DNA of 64,000 nucleotides, from the NCBI GenBank assembly GCA_037833965.1, contig AP031356.1, positions 13,414,501 to 13,478,500 on the forward strand, written 5' to 3'. Under the pieces are notes generated by a model. It was given only the letters and a program-made list of their open reading frames with translations, searched no databases and was not told the DNA's origin. The position numbers were made by a program, and so were the translations under genes. Positions 1 through 13,300 of this stretch are shown here, in pieces. How positions within the stretch are numbered: position 1 is the stretch's first letter; every line of letters starts with the position of its first letter. This DNA is from Marchantia polymorpha subsp. ruderalis (Eukaryota; Streptophyta; Marchantiopsida; Marchantiales; Marchantiaceae).

Positions 1-670
1 TTTTGTTGTCGTCGTGTCCACCAGCCACGTACACTTGCCCGTCCAATGCTCCGCAGGCGAAGAATGACCTAGAACAGGGCATGTCGGCGCAACCTTTCCA
101 CAACTGAGACGTGAAGTCAAAGACGTATACACTCTTCAGAGCCTCGTAGGTGTCAGGGTGCCATCCGCCCAGAACCAGCAATTTGCCATCGACTGCTACC
201 AAGCGACAGAAGAGAGGCAAGCCGCTTGGAAACTCCGGAATGCAAGGAATCCGAGACCAGCTCTGATTCTGCCAATCGTAGACTGTGATCCCGAACTCTG
301 GAGCAGTGGTGTGTTTCACACCGGGAGACCCCGCGCTCTGATCGGGCGCATCAGGCAGAGCTTGCACGATGCAGACGCAATTACGAGTCGTTCCAGCCTT
401 CTTGCGCTCCTCGTAGAAATCCTTGCTGCACACGAGCTGTCCCCACCTGCGGCACACTCCTTGCAGTTGGGGGAAGGCGCTCATGGAAACCCGCACCAGG
501 CACTCCAACGCCACATCCTCGGGCAGCCCCGGGAGCAGTTCCTTGCTCAGGAGATCCATCTCCATCCCCGCATTGCCGCAATCCCCATCGAGATCTACGT
601 CCTCTAGCTCACACTCTTCGTAATCCGGCAACTCACAGTCCGCCGTCAACTCCCCGTACCAAATCGTCAT
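1..670 (-). CDS. F-box/kelch-repeat protein, KMD-like, 3' part cut by window edge
   Basis: The minus strand reads open from an ATG at 668-670 to the window edge, giving the first 223 residues without an intron. An acidic N-terminus (1-45) precedes an F-box at about 46-86 (LPEDVALECLVRV, then VCRRWGQLV). Kelch repeats follow: GLPLFCRLVAVDGKLLVLGGW at about 150-170 has the typical Gly-Gly, and SRSFFACGALDGQVYVAGG (about 201-219) starts the next blade. F-box order, the GLPLFCRLV block and the RSFFAC...VAGGHD block match the plant family of At1g80440/At1g15670, the KISS ME DEADLY proteins. Those are SCF E3 substrate receptors known to target type-B response regulators and phenylalanine ammonia-lyase for degradation. 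Family membership is well supported; the exact substrate is inference. The remaining kelch blades lie outside the window. Confidence 0.9.
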   Translation of the reverse strand, partial: MTIWYGELTADCELPDYEECELEDVDLDGDCGNAGMEMDLLSKELLPGLPEDVALECLVRVSMSAFPQLQGVCRRWGQLVCSKDFYEERKKAGTTRNCVCIVQALPDAPDQSAGSPGVKHTTAPEFGITVYDWQNQSWSRIPCIPEFPSGLPLFCRLVAVDGKLLVLGGWHPDTYEALKSVYVFDFTSQLWKGCADMPCSRSFFACGALDGQVYVAGGHDDNK

Positions 671-1364
671 TCTCAACAACGAACGATCCTTCGATTCACA
701 ATCCTCTCACCGACCTTTCCTCTCTCTCGCCCTATCACGCTCCCTCTTCCTCTCTCTGAACAATTGACTACCTCGAAAATCGTCTGCCTCTCTCTCCTCC
801 CCTCAGATACAGATCTCAACGTCGGAACTTCCTCTCTGTGACTCAGCAACCCGATTTCAATACAATGAGCAATGCACTGCGAAGTGCGTCACCGTCTCAA
901 GCTTTTATCTACGACAACACCTCCCTCGTCAAAAACGGTCGGGCAGGCAAGGCACCCGAGTCACCTTCCAGCTGCGAACCAGACACCGACACCTTGCACA
1001 CCTCCTCTCTCGTCCCGACAGACAGACTCTTTCTTCCTGCGGCCCACCTTCTCTCTCTATCTCACTCTCACTTCCTCAATCGGTGCGTATCTCCAGACGA
1101 CGGCCCGTCACATCCGACTGCCTCTTCTTGTTCTTCTAATATTCTTCTTCCTCCACCTTCTCCTCCGCGTTCTCTCCGGGGATTTTGAGCCCGAGCTCTC
1201 AAGCTTCGCCCTCTTCGCAGCGTCTTCGTTGTCTTCAGCGTCGTTGCGCGCGCCGCTTTTATGCCCGAAAAGAAAAGAAAAGCAAGGAAAGAAAAGGCCG
1301 AGGTCCAATCACCGCCCACCGGAATCGATTCGCAGACAGGCAACTACTGAAACCCGAATCCACA

Positions 1365-1382
1365 AGATAGATAGATAGATAG
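1365..1382. repeat. (AGAT)n microsatellite
   Basis: Four and a half uninterrupted AGAT units. Confidence 0.9.
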
Positions 1383-2246
1383 GAACAAAATCGCCGCACC
1401 ACCTTTACAACACACCACACCCGAGCGCAGCAGAAGAGCTGCAGGGCGAACAAAAGCAAAGCAAAGCAAAGCCACTAACCGAAGCCAACTCGGCCCCCGT
1501 GGTTCGGTTCGACTCGATTTGATTCGATTCAACTCCACTTGACCTTCCTCACATCAAATCCAAGCCAACCACGGCGCTAATTTACAACATGACAAGCTGC
1601 AGGCGCTCGACGACACGCTACCCTACGACACGACCCTCCCCACCCCTCTCACACACTCTCGCTGCTACTCGGCCTCGGACCCATTGGCTGCCCTCCTTCA
1701 CACTAACTAGCTAGCTACCCACGCAAATCCTCGCAGGCCCTGCTTATGAAGATCGTGGATTATATTGTTTAACGCCCACGGCTCCGAGCTGCAGCAACGC
1801 CGAGATAAACGCGCGCTTCGTAGACCAAAAGCGGCCACCCGAGGCACCGGAAATTCCACCGAGAGTTACAGTACCGCCTCCGAAAATAGAGGGCGATGAA
1901 CTTGGGCCAGAAAAATTCGAGCCCGCGCCCACGGAAAGGCGATGGACTCGATCGGCGAATGGGATGAGAGCGGTGTACGGTGACAAGGACGGGGCTCTGT
2001 ATTTAATATTTTTCGGCAGGCGGTGCTGATTCGGACGGTAAGTCGAAGAAGGTAAAGGGCGGGAGCGTTGAGGACGGTTGTGGAGCAACTAGTCACCGGT
2101 GAGATGGGACAGAGTTGTGGGGAATGGAGGCCGGCTCGCACTCCCCGAGTGATGGAGATGGTAGGCCTTGCTAGGGAGGGGAGGGGATGAGATGGATGGG
2201 ATGGGGTGCTGCTGAGTCACTGTCGTATCTTGAGCCGCCGTCACGG

Positions 2247-2263
2247 GCTGCTGCTGCTGCTGC
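2247..2263. repeat. (GCT)n microsatellite
   Basis: Nearly six GCT units in a row, followed by a small GCGATGCATCGC palindrome at 2262-2273. Confidence 0.85.
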
Positions 2264-2299
2264 GATGCATCGCAGCTGCAGTGGATTGGATCGCACGTC

Positions 2300-5200
2300 A
2301 TGTGCGCGCGCTCTTTTCATTTTGGCTTGATTTTCTTATCGGGTTGGGCCATTTTTGTCCCTGTGCAAACGGCTCGGTATGATGCATTCCCTCTGTCCAT
2401 GTCCTCTGGACATGGTTTCTCTTTTCCACTGAACCTTCTCGACAACCACGGGCTCCACTCAAGCTATGCAACGTTGTGACCTGCTCTGTTAGTCGATTTC
2501 TCATCTGTGGATAAGGAACTAAAGTAGCATCTCAGTCTACAAACGTACCTACGTACCTACGTACTGTAATGGAGGCAACTAAGTCTACACTCTAGTTCAA
2601 TCTGTTCTTGCTTTGGAAACTCCTCGTAAAGCACAGTAAACAAACAAATGAGAACCATATGAAGAGGTGATAGGCCCATTCGAATATGCATATTTCACAT
2701 GCAAGAGCCGTGGAACAGTTCTGTAAGGATGAAAGTACACCAGAAACCAGCGGGGACCTTCGTGAAGAAGCCGATCTTGTTTTCCAACAATTGCAGGAAA
2801 TTTTTTGTTTCCCCAGAGAGTCAGAAGAAACCCAAGAGGCGTAGTACGCAAGACATTCGGTTGAAAGGACTTCATATTTATTAAAGACGGTTTTCAAGTG
2901 CCCACAAGGATAAACATCTTTCAACCTCACTCACCCGTAAAATACTTAAAGAAGAATCATATACGAAATTCATATTTCTGGTATTCATGATTCATTATTG
3001 AAAATGAAAGAAGACATGCCAAATTTGGATTAAATGTTTGTTGTATGTTGCCTTAACGTATAGCGATTTACTTCTGCATTTGTAATAGTTTCGTATGTTA
3101 CTGGACTCCATCTCTAACTGCTGATTCAAGTAGTAATTTTGAGCCAGACAAGAAACGAAAAGGTAAATTTAAAAACTGGTGTATTGACGTAGCATTGGCT
3201 TATTCTCTTCATAGGAAACAAAGTTGCAGCTGAATTGATTTCAATACAAGTACATGAGAAAGAATCCCTCGTAATGTACTTTTTCGTTGCTAATGTGGCA
3301 TATACTTGATCAGGATAAAAATCCATCACAAAACGATACATCTTCTTATAAGCATAAATTACCAGTGTAAAGACTCAAGTGATTATCGCCCTCCTTCTGT
3401 CCGAGATGTTATAAGAAGCAGAGTAAGGAGTAAACAATGAGCTGGAATTTTCATATTACAGAGGAATGAATAGAATGAGCCGCAACATTAACCGCTTTAA
3501 TCATGGTTACTTGTGACAATTAAGTAATTATATATATAGTTTTATCGAGACTAGAGAGTGAGAGCTTCCAGAATTCAAAACTAATAAGCAATTCCCCAAT
3601 TTTTTGGATCTTCATCCTTCAAATATTCCACTCTCTGCTTCTTGTGTGTCAACCTTTTAGCTGCTGGTATATGACTCAGATGTTATCTTCAACGTCAGCA
3701 TCAGTAATCAGGCGACACTTGCATCGCCTAAAAGAAAGAGCTCGAAATCAAGAGTTATAATGCTGCACTGCTCTACACTACACCGTACACCTAGTCAATG
3801 AAAAAACCATTGTTGACACCTCGCCGATTCTATTTCCACGCTGGGTAAGACATCTTTCTCATTTTGTCGTCCTTGAAGTCCAAAACTCTTCTTTCCAGGT
3901 TAATGCTTGCTCTATCAATTTCAGCACTCTTCGACTTGTGACACCACACCAGACTATGTGGCAGCTTTACTGAAGTGCAGTACAGGATGGTTCTTTATAA
4001 AAATCCATACGAGAGCATTCCCTCACAGCCACCTTACATCATAAGAGATTTTTTAGAACCTCATATCTATTCTTCTAGGCCTCAAAAACCACATTTACAA
4101 GTTGAAGCAGAACCCCTGTCCACCTCAACCTCCATCCAGGTAGTATTGCAGAGAAAACACCTGATCTGCCAGATAAACTCATGACATGTTGACACATGTA
4201 AGAAGCAATTCCACTGATATACGCAGAGTGATTCCGTGAGTTGGCCGTGTTTCCAAAACTGTACCTTCTTGTACCTCGTACTGTGGACAACACTGCGGGT
4301 ATAGGTCTCTGCTCCGCTCTGGTTCCTGACCCCTCCCAACATCTCCAAACGAGAGTACTGTTGTAAAAGGTAAGATATGTTCAGTCACCTTCTACTTCTC
4401 TGCCACAGTACAGTGTAGGTCAAGCAGCTCCTGAACAGTCGCCTTGATACAATGTGTGTCGTTCTCGGAGTCTAATCGAGGAGTATGGTCCTCGTTCGTG
4501 GTCAGGGTTGTGTGTGAAGCATGTCTTGGTTCGTTCACCTGCTCATGACCTTAGACTTGTAGGCGTCGTGCTGTGTGTTCAGGCCAACCTGCACTGCAGT
4601 TGTGGCAATTGCGAGTAATAAGTGGGAAGAAGAAATATCACTACACTGGTCATGTGTAAAGAACATGGGGTTGACATGTTGTAAGATTCAAGTGCAGCTG
4701 GTCGAACAAAAGTCATTGCTTTCCTCTTCCAACTTAAAAAATTCAAAGTAAAACTTAGTGTATTTTTAAAACATTAGTATATAATATTAAATTTGGGCTC
4801 AAGAAATACTTTGGCCAAAAACTGAAAATTTTAGCCTCTTAGTTGATCCTCGATTATCGACACAGCGATTGTCATGGTTCGCGTTGCTGGTGTACACGTA
4901 GGAATGAATAAGTCGTGTCAACCATCATTAAAGAGTTAAGTACTGTATGCACCTTCGTTCCGTGTCCACTAGTAATTGTGTATGTTGGACTCTGAAAAGA
5001 GTTTAAGCTTGTCTTATGAAACATCAGATTCACAACACAAGTTTTCACAGGATCACAAGCTACAAACCTTTTGACATTTAGACTGAACACGATTACATCA
5101 TGGGAGTTGAAACGCAATCTCAGATGCAATGCAGTTGAAAAGAGTCATAGTTCAAGCTTCCATTAGTGTTGACCTCAAGCTCTGTTTGATATACTTGGAT

Positions 5201-8185
5201 GAAAGTTAGAACATCATCGCATGATTTGATCTGATAACTTGGTCTCAACTCACTAGTGTGATAGTCCTGAAGACAATTCAAAGAAGGGTCACACGACAAT
5301 GTTGATATGCCCATGACAATGTCATTTGGATCTACTTGAAGTGAAATAAACGGTTGGGGTAGTTCTTCATACTTTATCTGCCACTTCAATATTGAAGCAA
5401 AGAGTATGTCAACTACTGCATGACATGGAAAACGTCTCGTTCAGAGTGGAACTTATCCAGAACGAACACTTCATGGAGCGCAAAAGACACATCTTAGTCA
5501 TTCTGTATTGCAGTTAGAATCTTGGCTCTAAGACATTCTCTTATCTCACCTCCATGACACTTGTTCTACGTCAGTACACAGATTCCCCATCTGCTGTTTC
5601 TTTATTCATGTGGCATGACTCTCACAAATCTGCAAAGGAAAACATACCCTGAAAGATTTTACGTCAATGACACCCGTCCCTATCCAGAAAAACCAACAGA
5701 AGCTTCTAAACATATTCCGCTAGAGCAACTCTCGTGATATGTTCTGCTATGGATATCCTACAGTCAACTGCTACAAGATTTCTATAACCAATATATCTTG
5801 TGCACGGAAGGAGGGACCATTTTCCGGTTTGTAGTCTGTTTTACTGCCCTGACATCTGCTTTTTGGAGGACGACAAGTATAGCTCCGGATAGAGTTCAAA
5901 TTGCCATAATCGGTCAGAAGCTAGGTGTGAAGGGGGCCAAGTGGATAGCAAAATACTATGTTTGAAGCTAGGACGGCCTGCTTGGTTCTTGTAAAAAAAA
6001 ACTCTGCTCTTTGACTTCTATTATGTGGCTTGTTCCACTTACTTTATGTCTCTTTGCGTAGCATTTCTTAGAGTGATTTAGGAGTCGGGCTACTGGTTTA
6101 GATTTGGGCATCCCAAGGTTACGGCGAATGAGAACGTCCTCGAGAAATGTTTAGATAGGAAAAATGTGCCTGTACGCTACTCATGAGGCCGTGCTAGTAC
6201 ATTGTTTGACTTGACAGTGGAAAGAATGTTTCGGCCTTCGCTCTTGCTTGAGTTGCAATCCTTCTAGAGTAGCACGCTGAGTCACCCTTTGCACTTCCAA
6301 CCCTCTAGAAGCCATGCGACATTTGGAAGTTGGCGGCCGTTTTTCGCCTCGTCCCCAAAAGTCCTTCTCAGATTATTACTTCCAGGTATGTGGAAGCCAT
6401 ATGTCCTTTTTCACATATGTACTGCAATCACAGGAGACAGATACAGTCGTACTTGGTGAACAGTAGTGGTCGTCCCACTCTTGCCGTGCCTACTTTTGCT
6501 TGTCCGTTGGAACACGAGAGAGATGGTGATTTACAGTAAACATGCTTGACTGACATCCTCTCTGTTGATATTTTGGGCTGCTTGACCAGGGATATGAGTA
6601 GCGTGCGTGCGCTTCTCTCCGCGGACAACTTATGTATGTCAGGGCTGCAAAATTCTGCCAAAAGAATCCTTTTAACTCTGCTACAATGATCCAATTAGAC
6701 TTTCACACTAGTAAATCTCCACGAGACTCATGAATGGCAGAATTTGTTCCAGACCTTTAGCAGTGTGATAAGATTCAGCTGTTCAAAGAACGGCGACATC
6801 CCGGATTGAAAAATACAAATGCACTGCTCTCAACGGCTGCTTTGCCATGTTCCTGCTCCCCAAGTAAGTAACCAAGTTACAAGAAACAAGCATGTTATCA
6901 AAACATGCTCCGAAGTTACAGGATATGCTATAAATTATAAGAAATCGTGGTCGTGGTAGTGCACCGGATACTAAAACAACACAAAGTGGAAGGAGTTCGC
7001 CCACGTAAGCAAGAACATACATTTCGCCTCTTTGGCGCCTTACTTATTGAGACTAGCGGTTCCAAGAACATCTTCCAAGGTTGGAGCATTCATACCTACT
7101 TCTATTATAGTGACCTTTCTCCCAGACTAGCATTGTAAAATCTTCCAATTTGTTGCGGGTTAAGCTCACGCGTATAGTATGATCACCATTTCACTCTAAA
7201 TTCGGACTGCGCCTTGCAGTCCTGGTGTAATAGTATTAGAATTCGATTTATTTCGGCATGTGATTATGAACTTATTTCAGGTTCTAACCTACTGTTGAGA
7301 TTTTATTTGCTCCAGGGTAAACTCCACGTATCAAAACGCCCTGGATATATATATCTTCTATTTAAAGTCTATTATCCAGAGATTGCAAATTTGCTAATCC
7401 TAGTATCATTATAGAAAATGATAATGTAACGAAATCGCCTTGTCCAAAAAGGAAACCACGAGGTATTAAGCTGTTAGTAGAACGAATAACTGGTTGACTA
7501 AATTTAGACATGAATATTTCGAGCTGGATATTTTATACGCTCTTTTCGGCGAAGGGATTCTAACCCTAATCCTTGAATTACTCAATCATAATTCTGTTCT
7601 TTATATTAGTTTTACGAAAATAATATGACGTTTATGTTCTTTAATTGATATATGGAAACAGTATGGATGACTGATTACAGGCCTCTCACTCTCATCGGTT
7701 TGTCTGTTTGAAATCAACTAAAGCGATGTAATCTCATTTACTTTATTCATGCGGACTTAGAACGCAAATCTAAAAAATTACTGGAATATAATAGCATTAC
7801 AAGTCGTGAGAGAAGATTCCCGGCGTGAGTGTATTCATAACTATCCGCATAGACAAGAAAGTTTTTTTGAGAGAAATATAGTTTGATTATCATACAGCTC
7901 ACCACATGTGTATATACCCCGGGAACATTTGCTACCACTTACTGTATGTGTTTAAGTCTTTGTTATAAAAAATAAATCTGGGGTCACTTTTGGGTCTGTT
8001 TAACAAATAGCGAACGAAGGAGAATAATAAAACCGAAAGGATGAAAAGAACGCACGGTTGGCACACTAGTCCAGAGGTAAACCTCCCCGTAGTGTCACCT
8101 CTTATGAGTGACATACAATTTCAGAACCCTTAGTTTCTAATTTGTAAATCTGTTCAATAAGAAATGTACGTCACCATTGGCATAT
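2300..8185. other. intergenic DNA, no gene recognised
   Basis: Moderately AT-rich sequence. Open frames are short, overlap on both strands and match nothing I recognise; I see no splice-linked coding series. A small octamer repeat (ACGTACCT units) lies at 2543-2565. The stretch around 2.6-2.9 kb is open on both strands for 60-110 codons but shows no motif. Confidence 0.5.
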
Positions 8186-8216
8186 ATCATATCACTATTT
8201 ACAATAGTGATATGAT
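8186..8216. repeat. perfect 14-bp inverted repeat with 3-nt loop
   Basis: Arms at 8186-8199 and 8203-8216 are exact reverse complements around a TAC loop. The arm carries the CACTATT/AATAGTG motif that recurs up to 8.7 kb. Confidence 0.85.
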
Positions 8217-8221
8217 TCTAT

Positions 8222-8702
8222 CCAATAGTGTTAATTTCAAATATAATTTCAGAGTTAAATCTCTATCATGATCACAATACATAGCTATGAGAAAAAAGAA
8301 TGTGGCATACTTTTATTATAAGGTATGCCTGAAAAATTCATTCCTTATGGGCTTTAGTAAAATATTTTGTTACATGTATTATCATCAATTGTTTCAATCA
8401 GTTTTTTGTGTATCAATCTGAGTCTAAATGCAATTATAACGCTTACTTAATCGTCGTGAACAATACAGATGTGCAAATGAATGCGATTTTGAAACCAAAC
8501 AACACATTTATAAAATGTACTAGGATTCATGCAATGTACGATAATAAATCTATGAACTTCTTTTTCATAAGTGGCATCTCCCAATAATGACATCTAATCC
8601 TAACATCAATATACATTATCATCAAAATGTTATATTCAAAATTAGTCACCTTCCAATAGTGACATCTAACTCTAGCACCAATATACATCACTATTGGGAG
8701 GT
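8222..8702. mobile_element. candidate MITE/foldback remnant with CCAATAGTG motifs
   Basis: CCAATAGTG appears at 8222, a near copy (CCAATAATGACATCTAA) at 8581, another (CCAATAGTGACATCTAA) at 8653, and the reverse complement CACTATTGG ends near 8699. The 8581 and 8653 copies continue alike for about 45 bp, forming a direct repeat of 72-bp period. Outward-facing copies of the motif at both ends of a short non-coding segment suggest a MITE. No target-site duplication was identified, so this is tentative. Confidence 0.35.
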
Positions 8703-8907
8703 TTAACTTTGTATACTAGTAGAAGGCGTCACAATTGCACACATGCATCAAACCGCTTTCTACTAGAGGTTGAATGCTGTTTTGCACAAGCTTTTGGTAG
8801 GGATCTATCTTGTACATAACATTGATTTTGGTAATATGGTTATTTAGACTTCCACAAAAGTCCATCCTCTCATTAAGGTGAGAGTACTAAGGCTGTCATG
8901 ACATGTC

Positions 8908-8926
8908 ATATATATATATATATATA
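8908..8926. repeat. (AT)n microsatellite
   Basis: Uninterrupted alternating AT tract. Confidence 0.9.
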
Positions 8927-10551
8927 CACGCACCATATACATATGTTGTAAAATTATTCTCGATTCACCGGATTTGGATATATGAGGAACAAGATGGAAA
9001 TAGAATGTGTGTGAGTGTGTTATCATTCTTAATGTTACTCATTATTTCTGAACTTGCAGCACCTTCTGGCATCTATATAAGCTCCAATGTCTCCTAAGTC
9101 TTGTGCAATCCAAAGTCACTAGATTCATCGTGTCTCTTATCGAAAGAAGGTAGAGGGCCGAGGACCCCAAGTGTCAACAAACTTGTTTGATCGAAGCCTG
9201 AAGGTTTACAGGCATCAGCTCTTCCTGCACTGACAGTATCGCAGTCTCAACCGACATTAACTGAGGGCCAAACCACACGACCGGTAGCGGCAGCGAATCC
9301 CCGCTTGTTATTGGCACCCGAGGTTCCCCCTTTACCACACGGGAGGGAGCGGTAATTTGATATATCCTAGGTGGCAAAGAAATCGACTTCTCAAAACTAC
9401 CAGGCACTTCCGACTGGAAATCCGGTTTTTCCGGAATATATAGACTCCACGTGTACTTTCGCGCCTTCCTGGGTTACTCTTCCAAAGACTTCTCACCGCT
9501 GCGCTGCAATTAGTAACATATTTTTCCCTTTTCACTCCAAAGGCACTACCGGTAGTGTGGTAGAGGTTATGGAATTCTCTCCAGCTGGCCAACTTAGGCC
9601 TACGAAAACCTGGTTTTCTTATAGCCAGGAGCTTGGTGCCGGCTGACGGTAGTGTGGTAAGGCCCTGAAGCAGGAAGGTCCGAGGATTTCGCTCCGCTCC
9701 TTACGATGTGGCCGTTCTGCCTACTGCTAGTCAGTTTCAGCCCCTGCATGTCGGTCAGTTTAGTGCAACTTGCTCTATTGTACAGCCAGCAATAACTAAC
9801 GATGTCCAAATCGTGGAATTCGGAGTTCTGCCAAAAAACACTAACGTCACAGTCACTGGATCTGGATAAATATAGGTATGTACAGTGTACATGTCTCGAT
9901 GGATGGCTGGCTGGCAGAAAGACTAAAAAATACCATTGGAATATGGTCTGAAAGTTGGAGGGGAGACGGAAGAAAAATCCTTGTGGCATAGCATCCAAAA
10001 AGCGATTACTGGACAGTTTAGTAGATGAACTGATGATGCAGGTAGTCGCATTATCAAATCAGTTGAAGGAAATAGTTCAGCTGCATCATCGAGGATTCAG
10101 GATTCAGGGCACTCCCCGAAAAGCCGACCAGGTCTGAGGAATACAAAGATGGAAGACCTGGCAGCTTTGGGTAAACACTAGGTTTGGCGACGAAGGGATT
10201 GATCAATTAGAAGATGGATGAAGCTGCTTATGATTCAACATCGAGGTTTAGAGATCGCATTCGAAGTATAGAAAAGTTGAGAAAATATGGATGTTCTTTA
10301 AGCACATGCCGACTGGAGAAAGATTGATGGCTACATCATAGACTTTTAAGAAGCAAGCAGGTGAAGGCTAAAAGGGTTGAGTAGTAAAAGGGATGCTCTA
10401 AAAGCAAATGCCTGAACAGTTACAGAAAGATTGACGAATTTGACGATTATTATGGAGGAAGTTCTTGCAAGGTTTTCCAAAATTTTGGAGCCAATAAACG
10501 AGAGAGCATTTGATATGCATCAGCTACTGAAGGAGATGTAAATAAAAATGT
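8927..10551. other. intergenic, no gene recognised
   Basis: GC-balanced between about 9.1 and 10.1 kb, unlike its flanks, with several 60-130-codon open frames on both strands but no recognisable domain. A 12-bp direct repeat (GGTAGTGTGGTA) occurs at 9551-9562 and 9648-9659. The plus frame at 9955-10137 encodes a short coiled-coil-like stretch followed by stops. This may be a remnant of a gene or transposon; I cannot name it. Confidence 0.4.
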
Positions 10552-10800
10552 GAGATTGACATCTTGGCTAATCATACCTGCAAATTCGAATTGAAAGGGA
10601 GATCAAATCAAGGGAGATTGATGTCTGGTATTAACATACATGCAAAATCAAACCAATAGGAAGATAAAAACAAAGGGAGATCAACATGTTGGCTTCCATA
10701 CATGCAAATTCAAATCGATACGGGCATAAAAATAAAACTAAGAAATTTGTCTAGTCTTACAATACTTGCAAAATCAAAGAAACACCAAATAAGAGTATAT
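10552..10800. repeat. degenerate tandem array, ~62-bp unit, four copies
   Basis: Units start near 10552, 10614, 10677 and 10739. Each begins with a GGAGAT(T/C)-like block and holds a conserved CATGCAAA(A/T)TCAAA-type core near its middle, followed by an A-rich GATAAAAA-type end. Copies are visibly diverged. Confidence 0.7.
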
Positions 10801-13260
10801 CAAAGTATATAGGGGTAGTTGTACAACTTGTACATATTACAAGGAATAGGGCGATCAAAATAAACAGATCTACTTCTAGGTTTACAAGAAGTGTACGTTC
10901 AAATCAAGAGAACTCAATGTCTAAATTGACTCAGTGAAATTGATGAGACTTATGAAAAGTTGAGGCTGGACTTAAAGCAAGATGAAAATGAGATTCCAAC
11001 ATTGAAACTTATTTTATTGGTAGGATTAGGACAGCAAAATCCAACGGCCATGGCCACGGTAAGAAAACATGAGAAAAGTTGGGCCATATTGAATGCGTCA
11101 ATACGGGCGGAATGAAATATATATGAGTAGGAAGAACTATATGATAATCAAGCAATAAAAAAAATATTCACGAACAATCCATACTTAAGTTGCAAAATCA
11201 CTGCCCAATCTAGATATAATGTAATATGTTTGTGTAAACTTATGAGGATTGAATATTAAAATGTTGATTGATTTTCATGAAAGTCACTCATCATCACTAA
11301 CATCTAAATGGCATATGTACATGAAATTGATGAAAGACTTTTTCCAACTCATGGAGACTTAATACATTGACACATGTTTCTTTTCTCATAAAAGTGGACA
11401 TGATTTTAAATTAAGTGGAAAATATATCCAAAGAGACACAAAAAGGAAATAACAGCTATAGTAATAAGTGAGACATCAATTCATAAAAAGATAATTGTTT
11501 CTATACTATGACGAGTATAAATCAAAAGGTAAGATAAGACAAGAAAGAAAGAGTGAAAAAAGCAACATAGAAGACTTGAGAATAATAAATATGATACAAA
11601 AGAAAATTGTGTTATATGTTTTTAAAGAAATCAATATAATTAAGAAATTTTAATCATATATCAATAATGATAATATTGATAATGAATAAATCACGTAGTT
11701 CATAATTTCAAAACTTAATTGAATTTAGAAGAAAATTATAGTTCAATTTATGATAACAAATTTTAAAAACTTTGAAATTGAATTTCTACAAGTCAATAAA
11801 TTTTCAACTTCTCTCAAAAAATGCAAACAATTTTTTTATAAATTATTGCTATAATTTGCAAAGTAGAAATCTTTCAAAGTAAAGTAATCTACAGTTTAAG
11901 TATGCAGATTGAGACCAAGAAGATTTTGCGTACTTAACGGGGAGGTGCTTACTTAACACACAAGTACTTTCATAGCAAGGTCCGGGATGTCACTTTGAAA
12001 TCTGAAGTCGGATGTGGGAGAATGCGGGTCTAGTTTGAACTAGCGCGTATAAGAATGGATATTCCAACAAATTTTGCTTCTACATACTTTGTATGTCTTC
12101 TATCGTTGAAGAAGCTCAACCTTTTAAGTTTTTTCTCTTACATCAAAATCAGTGAAGTATATATATTCCTGGAGTCTAGTGAGTTCCCCTTTGCATCATG
12201 AGACTACTTCAACTTTAAGTACATGTCAAGCAGCAGAGAAAACAAGTTCCAGAAGGGATTCTAATTTTTTATTATTATCTTTGGAGTTGCCTTAGTTGAA
12301 ACGCAAGACAAAAATTCATGACATGATGAACCAAATATTAAGACAGCCTCAAATTTCATAAAGAATGTGAAATTAGCAATGAAAATTGTTTGTGGTAAAA
12401 ATTTTATACAAACACAAAGTAAAGAATCGACAAGAAAGTTGCAAACTTTAGTTGTGTCTTTGAAGTGATTTGCAGTTGTATCAGGATCAACATTTTTTAA
12501 TGCCAAGCTTCAAATCCTGTGGTCAATTGCCCATTTATTCTCAAAAACTGCTCATGAACGTGAGTTTTTGTATCAAGGCCAGGACTTACACACTCCTTCC
12601 TCTTTTAACTTGTAAAATAATTTTGTAATGGTGCAGAAACCCGAATATGTTCTGTTGAATGCTACTTAATAGTATTGACTCCTACCGTGCTCACATGGAA
12701 GATACTTGTAAAGTTTACACGGATATTTAATGTTTACATTGTAAATACTAAACTTGATCCATGTCTTTTTTTAAAAAAAGCGTAGTTATCCGGTTCGCGT
12801 ACATAATTGATGCATACTTAATTAGTAGTTTATTATAATGATATTATAATGTCACTAAGCATTATAATTTACACATTCTAAAAATAAATACCGGAAAAAA
12901 TTAAAGACATGAAGAGTAAAATCTAAAGATTGTTTTCAAGTAAAATACATCAGAAATACATATTTGGCCCAAAAAGAATAACACTCTATGTTATTAAAAC
13001 AGTTGAAAATGTTGTGTATAATATGTCCAAAATTTGTACTAAATCTATCAAATTTTGTATCTTTTTTTTTGAAGGTAATAGATTAGATCAATTTCAATGT
13101 ATGTTGATTTAATTTGGAATGAAATCTAAACATATTCAATGTTTTCCTTGGAAAAGAACATTTTAAAATGATTTTTTTTCATTTACAAATGTTTTTAAAT
13201 TTATTTTAAAGTGAATGGCTTCTAGTTTTTTTTTTGTAGAAAATGCAGGAGAAACTTGAC
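10801..13260. other. AT-rich decayed DNA, possible gag-like trace
   Basis: Strongly AT-rich with few CG dinucleotides. One plus-strand stretch around 10.93-11.12 kb reads open for about 60 codons (YEKLRLDLKQDENEIPTLKL then LVGLGQQNPTAM). It loosely resembles the UBN2/gag region of Ty1/copia elements, but the likeness is weak and no zinc knuckle or protease motif follows. The rest shows nothing I can assign. Confidence 0.25.
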
Positions 13261-13300
13261 TACTAAGAAAATTTGTCAATTGCTTCTTGCTTAACCATGA

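Larger units (their letters stand above)
671..2300 (-). promoter_or_regulatory. upstream/leader region of the F-box/kelch gene
   Basis: This stretch lies directly upstream of the F-box start codon. From 671 to about 1200 it is strongly CT-rich on plus, so GA-rich in the sense of the gene, then becomes mixed GC-balanced sequence. Open frames here on both strands are low-complexity and show no recognisable domain. I read it as a long 5' leader plus promoter. No confident TATA box was found; the AT-rich patch near 2000-2012 is only a weak candidate. Short repeats (AGAT at 1365-1382, CTG at 2247-2263) sit inside it. Confidence 0.4.

Noticed and set aside
10552-10800. CRISPR-like array
   Set aside because: Repeats are contiguous and diverged with no spacers, and the genome is eukaryotic.
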